From Candidatus Olsenella pullistercoris (GTDB lineage: Bacteria; Actinomycetota; Coriobacteriia; Coriobacteriales; Atopobiaceae): a DNA stretch of 64,000 bases. The stretch is taken from contig DXBM01000050.1 in the NCBI GenBank assembly GCA_019116525.1, positions 1 through 64,000 on the forward strand, read 5' to 3'. Made by a program: the position numbers and the translations under genes. This document shows, one piece after another, positions 8,093-15,873 of this stretch (positions are counted from its first letter, which is position 1; each line of letters opens with the position of its first letter). Below the pieces are notes generated by a model. It was not told where the DNA came from, made no database searches, and saw only the letters and a list, made by a program, of their open reading frames with translations.

Positions 8093-9148
8093 CTAGCCCT
8101 CGTAGCCGTTGGGGTTGTGCGACTGCCAGTTCCAGGAGTCGCGGCACATGTCCTCGATGTCGAACTTGGCCTGCCAGCCCATGAGCTCGCGTGCCTTGGA
8201 GCAGTCGGCGTAGTTTGCCGTGACGTCGCCGGCGCGGCGCGGCTCGATGACGTAGGGGATCTCGTGGCCGCAGGCCTTTGAGAAGGCGTCGATGATCTGG
8301 AGGACCGAGGTGCCGGTGCCGGTGCCGAGGTTGAAGACCTCGACGCCAGTGCGGCCGTTCATCCACGCGAGCGCGGCAGCGTGGCCGGAAGCGAGGTCGC
8401 AGACGTGGATGTAGTCGCGCACTCCGGTGCCGTCGGGCGTGTCATAGTCGTTGCCAAAGACGTGCACGGCATCGCGCTTGCCGATCGCGGTCTGCGCGAC
8501 GTAGGGGACGAGGTTGTTGGGGATGCCCTTGGGGTCCTCGCCCATGAGGCCCGAGGGGTGCGCGCCGATGGGGTTGAAGTAGCGGAGAAGGACGACGTTC
8601 CACTCGGGGTCCGCCGTGTGGAGGTCGGTCAGGATCTGCTCGATCATCCACTTGGTCCAGCCATACGGGTTGGTGGCGGGCTTCTTGGGGCTCGCCTCGG
8701 TGAGCGGCAGCTCGTCCGGGTCTCCGTAGACGGTTGCGGAGCTCGAGAAGATGATGGACTTGCAGCCGTGCTCGCGCATGACGTCAACGAGCGTGAGCGT
8801 GTTGCCGATGTTGTTGGCGTAGTACTCGATCGGCTTGGTGACAGACTCGCCGACCGCCTTGTATCCAGCGAAGTGAATCACGCGGCTCGGGCGGTGCTCG
8901 TCAAAGATCTTGGAGAGCGCGGCGCGGTCGTTGACGTCGGCCTCGTAGAAGGCGAGGCGCGCGGCGGCCTCTGCCCCAACGATCTGCGCGATGCGGTCGA
9001 GCACCTTGGCGGAGGCGTTGGAGAGGTCGTCGACGATGACCACGCGATAGCCGGCCTGAAGCAGCTCGACGACGGTGTGGCTGCCGATGAAGCCAGCGCC
9101 CCCGGTCACGAGCACGCAGGTGTCCTGTGCGTCGATCTTCTCGCTCAT
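8093..9148 (-). CDS. galE: UDP-glucose 4-epimerase
   Basis: GalE interconverts UDP-glucose and UDP-galactose (often also the N-acetyl forms) using bound NAD. The protein has 351 residues from MSEKIDAQD, chosen because AAAGGAC lies upstream; the ORF-track start at 9220 has no support. The Rossmann motif GGAGFIGSHT, the catalytic SSSATVYGD and YGWTK (YxxxK) are present. It heads a minus-strand unit with the polyprenyl synthase and the peptidoglycan-binding gene, with short gaps. Confidence 0.95.
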   Translation of the reverse strand: MSEKIDAQDTCVLVTGGAGFIGSHTVVELLQAGYRVVIVDDLSNASAKVLDRIAQIVGAEAAARLAFYEADVNDRAALSKIFDEHRPSRVIHFAGYKAVGESVTKPIEYYANNIGNTLTLVDVMREHGCKSIIFSSSATVYGDPDELPLTEASPKKPATNPYGWTKWMIEQILTDLHTADPEWNVVLLRYFNPIGAHPSGLMGEDPKGIPNNLVPYVAQTAIGKRDAVHVFGNDYDTPDGTGVRDYIHVCDLASGHAAALAWMNGRTGVEVFNLGTGTGTSVLQIIDAFSKACGHEIPYVIEPRRAGDVTANYADCSKARELMGWQAKFDIEDMCRDSWNWQSHNPNGYEG

Positions 9149-9202
9149 GGAAGTCCTTTCGACGTGGCGGCAACCGGGCGGCCCCGGCGCTGCGCCATCC
9201 TC

Positions 9203-9212
9203 AAGTATACTT
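9203..9212. promoter_or_regulatory. palindromic -10-like element between divergent genes
   Basis: AAGTATACTT lies between galE (minus) and the NlpC/P60-like gene (plus). It contains TATACT on both strands, so it could be a -10 box for galE. A TTGACG at 9227-9232 followed by CAATACG could serve the plus-strand gene. Spacing supports neither strongly. Confidence 0.4.
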
Positions 9213-9263
9213 CCGCGCAAGGTGCTTGACGATTTCCCCTGAGCGATTCAATACGCTGGAACG

Positions 9264-9806
9264 GTGGTGGGCGTGCCTGATCGAGACGAGATGCGCGATC
9301 GGCTGCTGGCAGCGCTGGCCGAGGGAGGGCTTCTCGGCGCGGACGGCACGACGACCGTGTACGGGCAGCCCGCCTGGCGTCCGGTGGGCCCGGACCGCGA
9401 GCCCCAGGGCCTCATGGATGCGAACGAGCTGCAGCGAAGGCTCGTGGCGTGCGCCCACGGGACGGAGCCGATGGCGGACGGCCTTTGCGCCGCGTGGGTC
9501 GAGCGGGCGTTCTCGCGGCTGGGCCTGGGATACGTGAGCGGAGACGCGCGAGAGCTCTGCGCGGGGTTCTGCTCTCGCACCGACACGAGGGACCTCTTGG
9601 TGGGGATGGTCGTGGCAACGGAGCGCGACCCGTACGGAGCGGGCGGCTGGGACCACGGTCACGCGGGGCTCTACGTGGGGGACGGCGTGGTGATGGACTG
9701 CGCGGGCGGTCGGGTGCGCAGCGTGCCGCTCGAGCTGTGGCTCTCTTCGTACGGGGTGGCAAGCGCCCCGCGCTGGGGCTGGCTCGGCGCCATTGCGCTG
9801 GCGTAG
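9264..9806 (+). CDS. NlpC/P60-like cysteine amidase/peptidase
   Basis: The 180-residue protein starts at GTG. A Cys in DGLCAAWVERAFSRLG (near residue 74) and a His in WDHGHAGLYVGDGVVMDC fit the Cys-His layout of NlpC/P60 or related papain-like amidases (C..WV, then GHAGLYVG.G). There is no signal peptide, so it may be an intracellular or phage-lysin-like enzyme. It stands alone, divergent from galE. Family assignment is moderate, as sequence outside the two motifs is not distinctive. Confidence 0.65.
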   Translation: MVGVPDRDEMRDRLLAALAEGGLLGADGTTTVYGQPAWRPVGPDREPQGLMDANELQRRLVACAHGTEPMADGLCAAWVERAFSRLGLGYVSGDARELCAGFCSRTDTRDLLVGMVVATERDPYGAGGWDHGHAGLYVGDGVVMDCAGGRVRSVPLELWLSSYGVASAPRWGWLGAIALA

Positions 9807-9848
9807 CAGTCGGACGGCCGGGCTGCGGGCTTCTCGCCGCCGCGCGAC

Positions 9849-9915
9849 CCTGCCCGGCGCTGCCATCCGGTCCTGCCCGGCGCTGCCCGGTGTCGCCATC
9901 CGACCCTGCCCGCCA
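9849..9915. repeat. imperfect tandem repeat CCTGCCCGGCGCTGCC
   Basis: The unit TGCCCGGCGCTGCC occurs twice exactly. GCCATCCG/ACCCTGCCCG segments recur around it, giving roughly three degenerate units in 67 bp. No role is evident. Confidence 0.65.
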
Positions 9916-9926
9916 CCCTTCCCTGC

Positions 9927-10070
9927 GGTTGTGAGCAGAATGTTTGATGCGATTTCTCCCCTGACATAAAAGATGTTGCCCACAACCTCGTGATTGATGC
10001 CGAAACGTTCATAAGTGAGCTCCGATACGTTCGTTCTTCTCGAGGCATATAAAACTTGCTGCCCACAACC
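9927..10070. repeat. GGTTGTGGGCA repeat, three copies
   Basis: One plus-strand copy (GGTTGTGAGCAGAATGTTT at 9927) faces a minus-strand copy ending at 9987 (GGTTGTGGGCAACATCTTTT), forming an inverted pair. A second minus-strand copy ends near 10070 (GGTTGTGGGCAGCAAGTTTT). Each is followed about 15 bp on by a GAGAA-containing stretch. The first two resemble the ends of a small palindromic element. They are far more AT-rich than flanking sequence. Confidence 0.65.
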
Positions 10071-10246
10071 GAGAAAAACGGTGGCGCTGAAGCCCCTTGG
10101 CAAACGAGAGGCGCCCCATCGTGCAAAACCTCCTTTTCGGGGAGGGTGCCGCGCAAGTTCTGGCGCGCGTTGCTCGACGTCGGGACTAAACTGGTACGCG
10201 GTGTGAAAAACGCCGGCAGGGCCGGCCCCGTGAGATGGGAGTGCAC

Positions 10247-11425
10247 ATGGCCGAGGACGCCAAGCAGTACGCGCTGGACAAGCACCGCGAGTGGCAGGGC
10301 AAGATCGAGGTGATTACCCGCGCGCCGATCACCACGCCGGAGGAGCTGGCCGTGGCCTACACGCCGGGCGTCGCCGAGCCGTGCCTCAAGATCTCCGAGA
10401 ACGTGGAGGACTCCTACACCTACACCCGCCGCGGCAACCTCGTGGCCGTGGTCACGGACGGCACCGCGGTGCTGGGCCTCGGTGACATCGGCCCCGAGGC
10501 GGGCATGCCGGTCATGGAGGGCAAGTGCGCCCTCTTCAAGACCTTTGCCGACGTCGACGCGTTCCCGCTGTGCGTGCGCTCCAAGGACGTGGACGAGATC
10601 GTTCGCACCGTCGAGCTCATCGCTGGCAGCTTCGGCGGCATCAACCTCGAGGACATCTCCGCGCCGCGCTGCTTTGAGATCGAGCGCCGCCTCAAGGAGT
10701 CCTGCGACATTCCCGTCTTCCACGACGACCAGCACGGCACGGCCGTCGTGACCTGCGCCGCGCTCATCAACGCGTGCCGCCTTACCGGGCGCGAGCTCTC
10801 TGACGTGCGCGTGGTCTTCTCCGGCGCCGGCGCCGCGGGCATCTCCATCGCCAAGCTCATGCAGCGCATGGGCGTGAAGGACGTCATCATCTGCGACCGC
10901 ACGGGCGCCATCTACGAGGGCCGCGAGGGCCTCAACCCCGAGAAGGCCGAGATCGCCACGTGGACCAACCGCGAGGGCGTGACCGGCTCGCTGGCCGACG
11001 CGGTGAAGGGCGCCGACGTCTTTGTGGGCGTGTCCGCGCCGGGCGTGCTGACCCAGGACATGGTTCGCACGATGGCTGCCGACCCGATCATCTTTGCCTG
11101 CGCCAACCCCGTGCCGGAGATCATGCCGGACGAGGCGCTCGCTGCCGGCGCCGCCGTGGCCGCCACGGGCCGCTCCGACTTCCCCAACCAGATCAACAAC
11201 GTGCTCGCGTTCCCGGGCATCTTCCGCGGCGCCCTCGACGTGCGCGCGTCCGACATCAACGACGACATGATGGAGGCCGCCGCCTACGCGATCGCCGGCC
11301 TCGTTGACGACGAGCACCGCGCCGCTGACTACATCATCCCCGGTGCCTTTGACGAACGTGTGGCGCCCGCCGTGGCCGCTGCCGTGGCCGAGGCTGCCCG
11401 CAAGAGCGGGGTCGCCCGCCTTTAG
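10247..11425 (+). CDS. NAD(P)-dependent malic enzyme
   Basis: The enzyme oxidatively decarboxylates malate to pyruvate and CO2. The 392-residue form is the short single-domain type without the phosphotransacetylase tail. AVAYTPGVAEPCL, the GLGDIGPEAG loop and FHDDQHGTAVV are the substrate and metal regions, and FSGAGAAGISIA is the dinucleotide-binding site. The second ATG is preferred over the ORF-track start (10235) because GGGAG sits 5 nt upstream of it. Codon use is strongly biased to C/G-ending codons, as in highly expressed genes here. A large palindrome follows the stop. Confidence 0.95.
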   Translation: MAEDAKQYALDKHREWQGKIEVITRAPITTPEELAVAYTPGVAEPCLKISENVEDSYTYTRRGNLVAVVTDGTAVLGLGDIGPEAGMPVMEGKCALFKTFADVDAFPLCVRSKDVDEIVRTVELIAGSFGGINLEDISAPRCFEIERRLKESCDIPVFHDDQHGTAVVTCAALINACRLTGRELSDVRVVFSGAGAAGISIAKLMQRMGVKDVIICDRTGAIYEGREGLNPEKAEIATWTNREGVTGSLADAVKGADVFVGVSAPGVLTQDMVRTMAADPIIFACANPVPEIMPDEALAAGAAVAATGRSDFPNQINNVLAFPGIFRGALDVRASDINDDMMEAAAYAIAGLVDDEHRAADYIIPGAFDERVAPAVAAAVAEAARKSGVARL

Positions 11426-11452
11426 GCGAGAAGGACGATTCGCTCGTAGCTG

Positions 11453-11520
11453 GGGCCGCCCCTGTTTCCACGCAGAACTGCGCTTCGCGGAAGATTCTGC
11501 TTAGGAAACAGGGGCGGCCC
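11453..11520. repeat. CACGCAGA-core palindrome, copy A (terminator-like)
   Basis: A perfect 17-bp outer stem (GGGCCGCCCCTGTTTCC and its complement) encloses CACGCAGAACTGCGCTTCGC...TTCTGCTTAG, which itself forms a second hairpin. It lies 27 bp after the malic enzyme stop, at a convergent junction with the minus-strand gene ending at 11545, and could serve as a bidirectional terminator. The same inner core with different arms occurs at 15799-15863. Confidence 0.9.
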
Positions 11521-11544
11521 TGAGTTATGCGGATCTTCTCGACG

Positions 11545-12579
11545 CTAGCCGTCCGTCTCCGTGATCAGGTAGAGGCTCGGCGGGTTCTGCGTGAGCTCAT
11601 GGCGGCGGGCGTCGTCGCCGGCGAGATAGGCCTCCCAGTCCTCTTCCAGATAGTCGGCGTAGATCTGCGTGTAGTCCTCGCGCGGGGAGAACGAATAACG
11701 CTTGGTCTGCTCGCTGCCGTCGTTGAACACGGCCGTCATCACGAGCGTGGTCTTGGCGAGCTCCTCGGCAAAGAGCTCGGCGATGCGCACGCTCGCCTGG
11801 TTGCGCAGCTCCGCGTCGCGCTGTTGCTCCTCGTCCGTCTCGATGATGGTCTCGCTGCCTTCCGAGCGCTCTATCTGAGCCTCGCCGATCTCCTGCAGTT
11901 CCAGAAAGACGGGCACGAGGTCGTCCGGAACGGGAATGTTGGCGTAGACGGCGTAGTAGGCGGCCCGCCCGGTGAGGAGGGCCTGGAGGTTCTGGGTGTC
12001 CTGGCTGTCGTAGTCAACGGTGAAGCTTGCCACGGGACCGCTGCCCTCGTAGTCTGACTGGAAGATCCAGATTCCGGGCTTGGAGTAGACGTCCACGTCG
12101 GTGCCGACGCTGTCGCCCTCGAGTCGGTACGTGAGGGTGCCCACGTTGTCACCCGTGCACGAGAGATTGAGCTCGGTGCTCGCCATGATCAGGTCGTTGC
12201 CGTTCGTTGCGGGGTCCACGCCGCCGGACCAGCCGATGTGCCCGCCAAATGTCTCGCCGAGCGCCAGGCGCGAGCCGTCCGGCTCCTCGGTGCCCTCGGC
12301 GTAGGCGGTGAGCGCGAACCAGTTGTCCCTCTCGCCGGCGGCATGGTTCATCAGGGCGTTCGCGCCGAGAAACGCGGCGACGCCGCCGGCCGCTACAGCT
12401 CCCGCGCGCACGAAGGTTCGCCGCGTGACGACCCGCCGCTCGCGGCGTGGCCTGCGCGGGCCGCGGGCACGCTCGCCCTTCTCGACCCGAATCTCGTCCA
12501 GTACGGACTCGCGCACGTCCTCGGGCAGCGTGACCTTGCGCGCCCGCGTGCGGAACTGCTCAAGCGTGTGCCTGTCCAT
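11545..12579 (-). CDS. membrane-anchored partner of ECF sigma factor (putative anti-sigma)
   Basis: The 344-residue protein has a cytoplasmic, charged N-terminus of about 50 residues (MDRHTLEQFRTRARKVTLPE). A twin-arginine-like RRTFVRAG precedes a hydrophobic segment GAVAAGGVAAFLGANAL (near 55-72), and an extracytoplasmic domain of about 270 residues follows. Its start overlaps the end of the sigma-factor gene by 20 bp, the standard arrangement for an ECF sigma and its anti-sigma. No zinc-binding anti-sigma (ZAS) motif is visible. The role is inferred from position and topology. Confidence 0.7.
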   Translation of the reverse strand: MDRHTLEQFRTRARKVTLPEDVRESVLDEIRVEKGERARGPRRPRRERRVVTRRTFVRAGAVAAGGVAAFLGANALMNHAAGERDNWFALTAYAEGTEEPDGSRLALGETFGGHIGWSGGVDPATNGNDLIMASTELNLSCTGDNVGTLTYRLEGDSVGTDVDVYSKPGIWIFQSDYEGSGPVASFTVDYDSQDTQNLQALLTGRAAYYAVYANIPVPDDLVPVFLELQEIGEAQIERSEGSETIIETDEEQQRDAELRNQASVRIAELFAEELAKTTLVMTAVFNDGSEQTKRYSFSPREDYTQIYADYLEEDWEAYLAGDDARRHELTQNPPSLYLITETDG

Positions 12580-13120
12580 AGTTCTCCTCCTCTGTGGGGC
12601 TCGCGGGGGACTCGAGCGTCTCTCTCATCTGCTTGCGCGCCCGGTGCAGGCGCGTGCGCACCGTCGCCGGCGGGCTGCCTACGATGCGGGCGATCTCCTC
12701 GGTGGTGTACTCCTCCACGTAGTGAAGCAGCGCTATCACGCGGAGCTTCTCCGGCAAGGCTTGGAGCGCCTGCCAGACCGGGTCGGCGCGCAGCTCCTCG
12801 AGGGCAGCGTCCTCCACGGGCGCGTCTGGTGCTGGCAGCTGGACAAGCTCGTCCGCGCTCTCCACCCGCCGGCGCCAGGGCGTCCGGAAGAGCTCGCGGC
12901 AGCGGTTGACCGTCACGCGCAGAAGCCAGGCGCGCAGGTGCTCGTCGCTGGTGAACGCGGTGCCGTCCGTGAGCAGGCGGCAGAAGACGTCCTGGGCCAC
13001 GTCCTGGGCGTCGGCCTCGGAGCGCGTTTGCGCGAGGGCCACGAGGTAGACCGAACTGCCGTGCGCGGCCATCGCGTGCCGCATGAACCTCTCGGTGCGT
13101 TGGATCCTTTTGTCGGTCAT
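12560..13120 (-). CDS. ECF-family RNA polymerase sigma factor (sigma-70 family)
   Basis: The 186-residue protein starts at MTDKRIQ, preceded by an ideal AAGGAGGTG; the ORF-track start at 13363 is too early. Region 2 is visible in SEADAQDVAQDVFCRLL, and region 4 in ALPEKLRVIALLHYVEEYTT followed by EEIARIVGSPPATVRTRLHRAR, a helix-turn-helix for the -35 element. Together with the overlapping membrane protein it probably forms an envelope-stress response unit. The target promoters are unknown. Confidence 0.92.
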   Translation of the reverse strand: MTDKRIQRTERFMRHAMAAHGSSVYLVALAQTRSEADAQDVAQDVFCRLLTDGTAFTSDEHLRAWLLRVTVNRCRELFRTPWRRRVESADELVQLPAPDAPVEDAALEELRADPVWQALQALPEKLRVIALLHYVEEYTTEEIARIVGSPPATVRTRLHRARKQMRETLESPASPTEEENYGQAHA

Positions 13121-13207
13121 GCTCTCACCTCCTTGCCCCTTACATGCGCCGGCGTCGCATAATGTTCCCCGGAAGCATGGGTCATTTTGCATTGTGGCGG
13201 AGGGTCG

Positions 13208-13381
13208 ATGGACGAGCGGGAGTTCAGGGCGTGCGGACGCAAGAAGCGCTACGACACGCGCGTGGAGGCCAGGAAGGCGGCCGAGAAGAGCTCGCACCGC
13301 AAGGATGCGCCCAAGATCTTTGTCTATGAGTGCCCATACTGCGGCGGTTGGCACCTCACGCACCGACGGCCGGGCCGTTGA
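13208..13381 (+). CDS. small zinc-ribbon-like protein
   Basis: The 57-residue, lysine/arginine-rich protein has YECPYCGGWHLTH at its C-terminus. The CPYC pair plus His residues and the earlier FRACGRKKRY Cys could bind zinc. This small family is widespread in actinobacteria and has no established function that I know of. The ORF track extends to a TTG at 13187; the ATG at 13208 with GGAGGG just upstream is the better start. It is divergent from the sigma-factor gene. Confidence 0.7.
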   Translation: MDEREFRACGRKKRYDTRVEARKAAEKSSHRKDAPKIFVYECPYCGGWHLTHRRPGR

Positions 13382-13412
13382 GTCAAAGGTTGGGTACTTT
13401 TTCGCGAGATGC

Positions 13413-14675
13413 CTATTCGACGCTCATGACGGTGCCGATAAACACCGGCGTCATCGTGGCGTAGTCAACGATGAGGTAGACGAAGGGCCGGTCGCAGACG
13501 ACCTCCCTGACCTCGGGCGGCGCGGCGGGGCCAGATGAGCCTTCCCCCACCTCCACGACCGTTGTCGCCGCGGCGCTCGTGCCCTCCTCGTTGACGTCAA
13601 TGAACGTCTTGTGTAGCACGGCGCTCGCGTAGAGCGGACCGTTGTCGGAGGTGCCCATGCGCGTGAGGTCGGCGTGCTCTTGGTCAAAGACGTCCGTCAC
13701 GCCAAGGGAAGCCAGCTCCTCCGAGAGCTCGTTGCCGTAGGTCACGGTGAACCGGGGAAGTCCCACGTCCGCGACGGTGTTGGGGCGCGGCTCGAGCAGC
13801 GCTTGGAGACTGGCGCCATCGAGGCTCGCAAGCAGGTCGCTCACGGTGACGCCCTCGTTGGGCAGAAGACCCACAAAGCCGTACTCGTAGCCCTCGTACG
13901 GACGTACAAAGCCAGTTGCCAGCTCGCCCTCAAGGTAGGAGCGTTCCATTGAGAGCATCATGTCGACGTCTTGCGTGGTCCCATCCTCGCAGGTAAAAGT
14001 GTCTGGCTCAGTGAAAGCGGGATTGTAGGGATCTTGCCATGGAGCCTCGAACGCAAGGGCGTTCACAAGGTAGAGCTGCGCCTGATCGGGAATGTCCTCA
14101 ACGATGCTCGGAATCATCTCGTGGGTGTGGTCGCTCACCCAGCCGTTGATGTCATCTGCCGTGGTGTCGTCAAAGGGTGCGGCATACGCTTGCGCCCCGA
14201 GGTTCGTGGCACAAGCGTCAAGGTAGTCGTCGCTCACGCGCAGCCCGTCGGAATCCCTCAGCCAGACCGAGTTGGCAAGGGAGAGCTGGGAGCCGCCGTC
14301 GGCCGCTCGTACCGCGCGGGGCTGGAGAGCCGAGGAGAGGGCGTCTGCGCTCATGCCTGTGGCGGCCTCTATCTGAGCAAGCGTTTCGCCCGAGGCGCCG
14401 TTCTCGACCATCGAGAGCGCATAGAGCACGGAGAGCGGCGAGACGAGCGTGTTCTCGTCCGGCTCCTCCGTGGCGCAGGCGCGCAGCAGGTCAAGCGAGA
14501 AGTCGTAGGTGTCGAGGCTGGCAGGCTCAAGCTCGACCGAGCCTTGTTCGGCAAGCGCTCTGCCGGAGGTAAGCTCCGTTGCGGTGGTGCCTGTCCACTG
14601 GCGGCAGGAAGCCAACACGAGCGCTAGGAGCGGAACAAGGGCGAGCGCAACGAGCGAGCGGCGAGTGCGGCACAT
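13413..14675 (-). CDS. serpin family protease inhibitor, lipoprotein
   Basis: The 420-residue protein has a lipoprotein signal (LVALALVPLLALVLASC) followed by a full serpin domain. Serpin features include TLVSPLSVLYALSMVENGA, LANSVWLRD, and a hinge NEEGTSAAATTVVEV that matches the consensus of inhibitory serpins. Counting from the hinge Gly as P15 puts P1-P1' near Gly-Ser in GEGSSG, so no arginine is visible at the scissile site. The start has AAGGAGG. It may protect the cell from host or competitor serine proteases, as suggested for Bifidobacterium serpins; that is inference. Confidence 0.92.
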   Translation of the reverse strand: MCRTRRSLVALALVPLLALVLASCRQWTGTTATELTSGRALAEQGSVELEPASLDTYDFSLDLLRACATEEPDENTLVSPLSVLYALSMVENGASGETLAQIEAATGMSADALSSALQPRAVRAADGGSQLSLANSVWLRDSDGLRVSDDYLDACATNLGAQAYAAPFDDTTADDINGWVSDHTHEMIPSIVEDIPDQAQLYLVNALAFEAPWQDPYNPAFTEPDTFTCEDGTTQDVDMMLSMERSYLEGELATGFVRPYEGYEYGFVGLLPNEGVTVSDLLASLDGASLQALLEPRPNTVADVGLPRFTVTYGNELSEELASLGVTDVFDQEHADLTRMGTSDNGPLYASAVLHKTFIDVNEEGTSAAATTVVEVGEGSSGPAAPPEVREVVCDRPFVYLIVDYATMTPVFIGTVMSVE

Positions 14676-14811
14676 GGGCGCCTCCTTCAGAGGGCTTTGC
14701 GCCCATTTTCCTACAGCGAGTGGTGCGACAGGAGACCTTTCGGTGGCCGTCTCCCGACTGGTCTGTTGACCGTACGTTGGTTTGCAGCGAAACGGCACAG
14801 ACAGGTCGAGC

Positions 14812-15762
14812 CTATGCTCGTTCTGGTCGGTTCACCACCACGATGCCCACGCTCACGAGCGCGAGGGCCGCCACGGCCACGAGCGGGCTCACCACGTTGG
14901 TCTCGCCGAGCAGAAGCGCAGAGAGCAGCACGCCAAAGACAGGGTTCATGAAGCCAAAGACCGCCACGCGCGAGACGGGGTTTACGGCGAGCGTCGCCGA
15001 CCAGAGGGAATAGGCGGCGGCGGAGATGAAGCCTAGGTAGGCGAGAAGCGCGAGCGCCGGCAGCGGGTTTGTCGCGTCCGCCGGGGCCACGCGGCCCCCG
15101 AGCGCGAGCCCCACGCCGAGCATGAAGAGACCACCGAGAAGGAACTGCCAGCCAGAGAGCAGCACTGGGTCGTGCTCTCGCGAGAAGAGCTTGGCCAGGT
15201 TGCTCGAGGTCGCCGCCGCAACAGTGGAGAGGAGCACCATGCCCTCGCCGGCGAGCGAGAAGGAAAGGCCGCCGGCCTCGCCCGTAACGTTGACGAGCAC
15301 GACGCCCGCAAAGCCCACGAGGCATCCCAGCACCTTGCGGCCGGTGAGCCGCTCGAAGCGGAACACGAGCGCCGCGATGAGCACGCACAGAAACGAGTTG
15401 CTCGCCTCGAGAATCGAGCTCGTGACGCCCGCGCAGTTGGCGAGCCCCACGTAGAAGAGGACGTACTGAAGAATGGTCTGAAAGAGCGAGAGCGCGCCGA
15501 TCGCGGGCAAGTCGCGCTTCTCGGGCACGAAGAGGCGACGCGCGGCGAGGCTCATCCCCACGGCGACCATCGCGCCGGCGAGCGCGAACCGCAGTCCCGC
15601 GAAGGCAAGAATCGACGCCACGTCCGCGGCGTCAATCCCAAAGAGCTCGTAGCCGATCTTCACGCACGGAAACGCTGAGCCCCACAGGAAGCAGCTCGCC
15701 AAGCAAGCGATCGCCATCCCCGGCGTCGTGGCGAGAAACGACTGAGATTGTGGTTTGCTCAC
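14812..15762 (-). CDS. EamA/DMT-family permease
   Basis: The 316-residue protein has about ten hydrophobic segments in two EamA-like halves, starting with MAIACLASCFLWGSAFPCVK. It starts at GTG with AGGAAAG upstream. DMT-family members export amino acids, nucleobases or other metabolites; the substrate cannot be read from sequence. It lies downstream of purL on the same strand, but a large palindrome separates the two, so cotranscription is doubtful. Confidence 0.85.
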   Translation of the reverse strand: MSKPQSQSFLATTPGMAIACLASCFLWGSAFPCVKIGYELFGIDAADVASILAFAGLRFALAGAMVAVGMSLAARRLFVPEKRDLPAIGALSLFQTILQYVLFYVGLANCAGVTSSILEASNSFLCVLIAALVFRFERLTGRKVLGCLVGFAGVVLVNVTGEAGGLSFSLAGEGMVLLSTVAAATSSNLAKLFSREHDPVLLSGWQFLLGGLFMLGVGLALGGRVAPADATNPLPALALLAYLGFISAAAYSLWSATLAVNPVSRVAVFGFMNPVFGVLLSALLLGETNVVSPLVAVAALALVSVGIVVVNRPERA

Positions 15763-15798
15763 GATGACGTCTTTCCTGACGTTTCTTGAGTTGCGGCA

Positions 15799-15863
15799 GC
15801 GGCCCAGGGTTTTCTAAGCAGAGGTTCCGCGAAGCGCACCTCTGCGTGAAAACCCTGGGCCGC
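15799..15863. repeat. CACGCAGA-core palindrome, copy B
   Basis: A perfect 15-bp outer stem (GCGGCCCAGGGTTTT and complement) surrounds the same core as copy A in opposite orientation: CTAAGCAGAGGTTCCGCGAA...CTCTGCGTG. The outer arms differ from copy A but are still perfectly complementary, and the inner stem shows a paired change (GGT/ACC). It starts about 10 bp after the purL stop codon. Confidence 0.9.
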
Positions 15864-15873
15864 CCACCTGACG

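Larger units (their letters stand above)
9807..10246. other. 440-bp intergenic region with direct and inverted repeats
   Basis: No convincing gene is present. After the upstream stop codon there is a CTTCTCGCC motif. Tandem imperfect copies of CTGCCCGGCGCTGCC occupy about 9849-9915. Three copies of a GGTTGTGnGCA element follow (9927-10070). The malic enzyme start closes the region. Confidence 0.6.

Noticed and set aside
9671-11317. 548-aa minus-strand ORF
   Set aside because: Antisense shadow of the malic enzyme extended through an intergenic repeat region.
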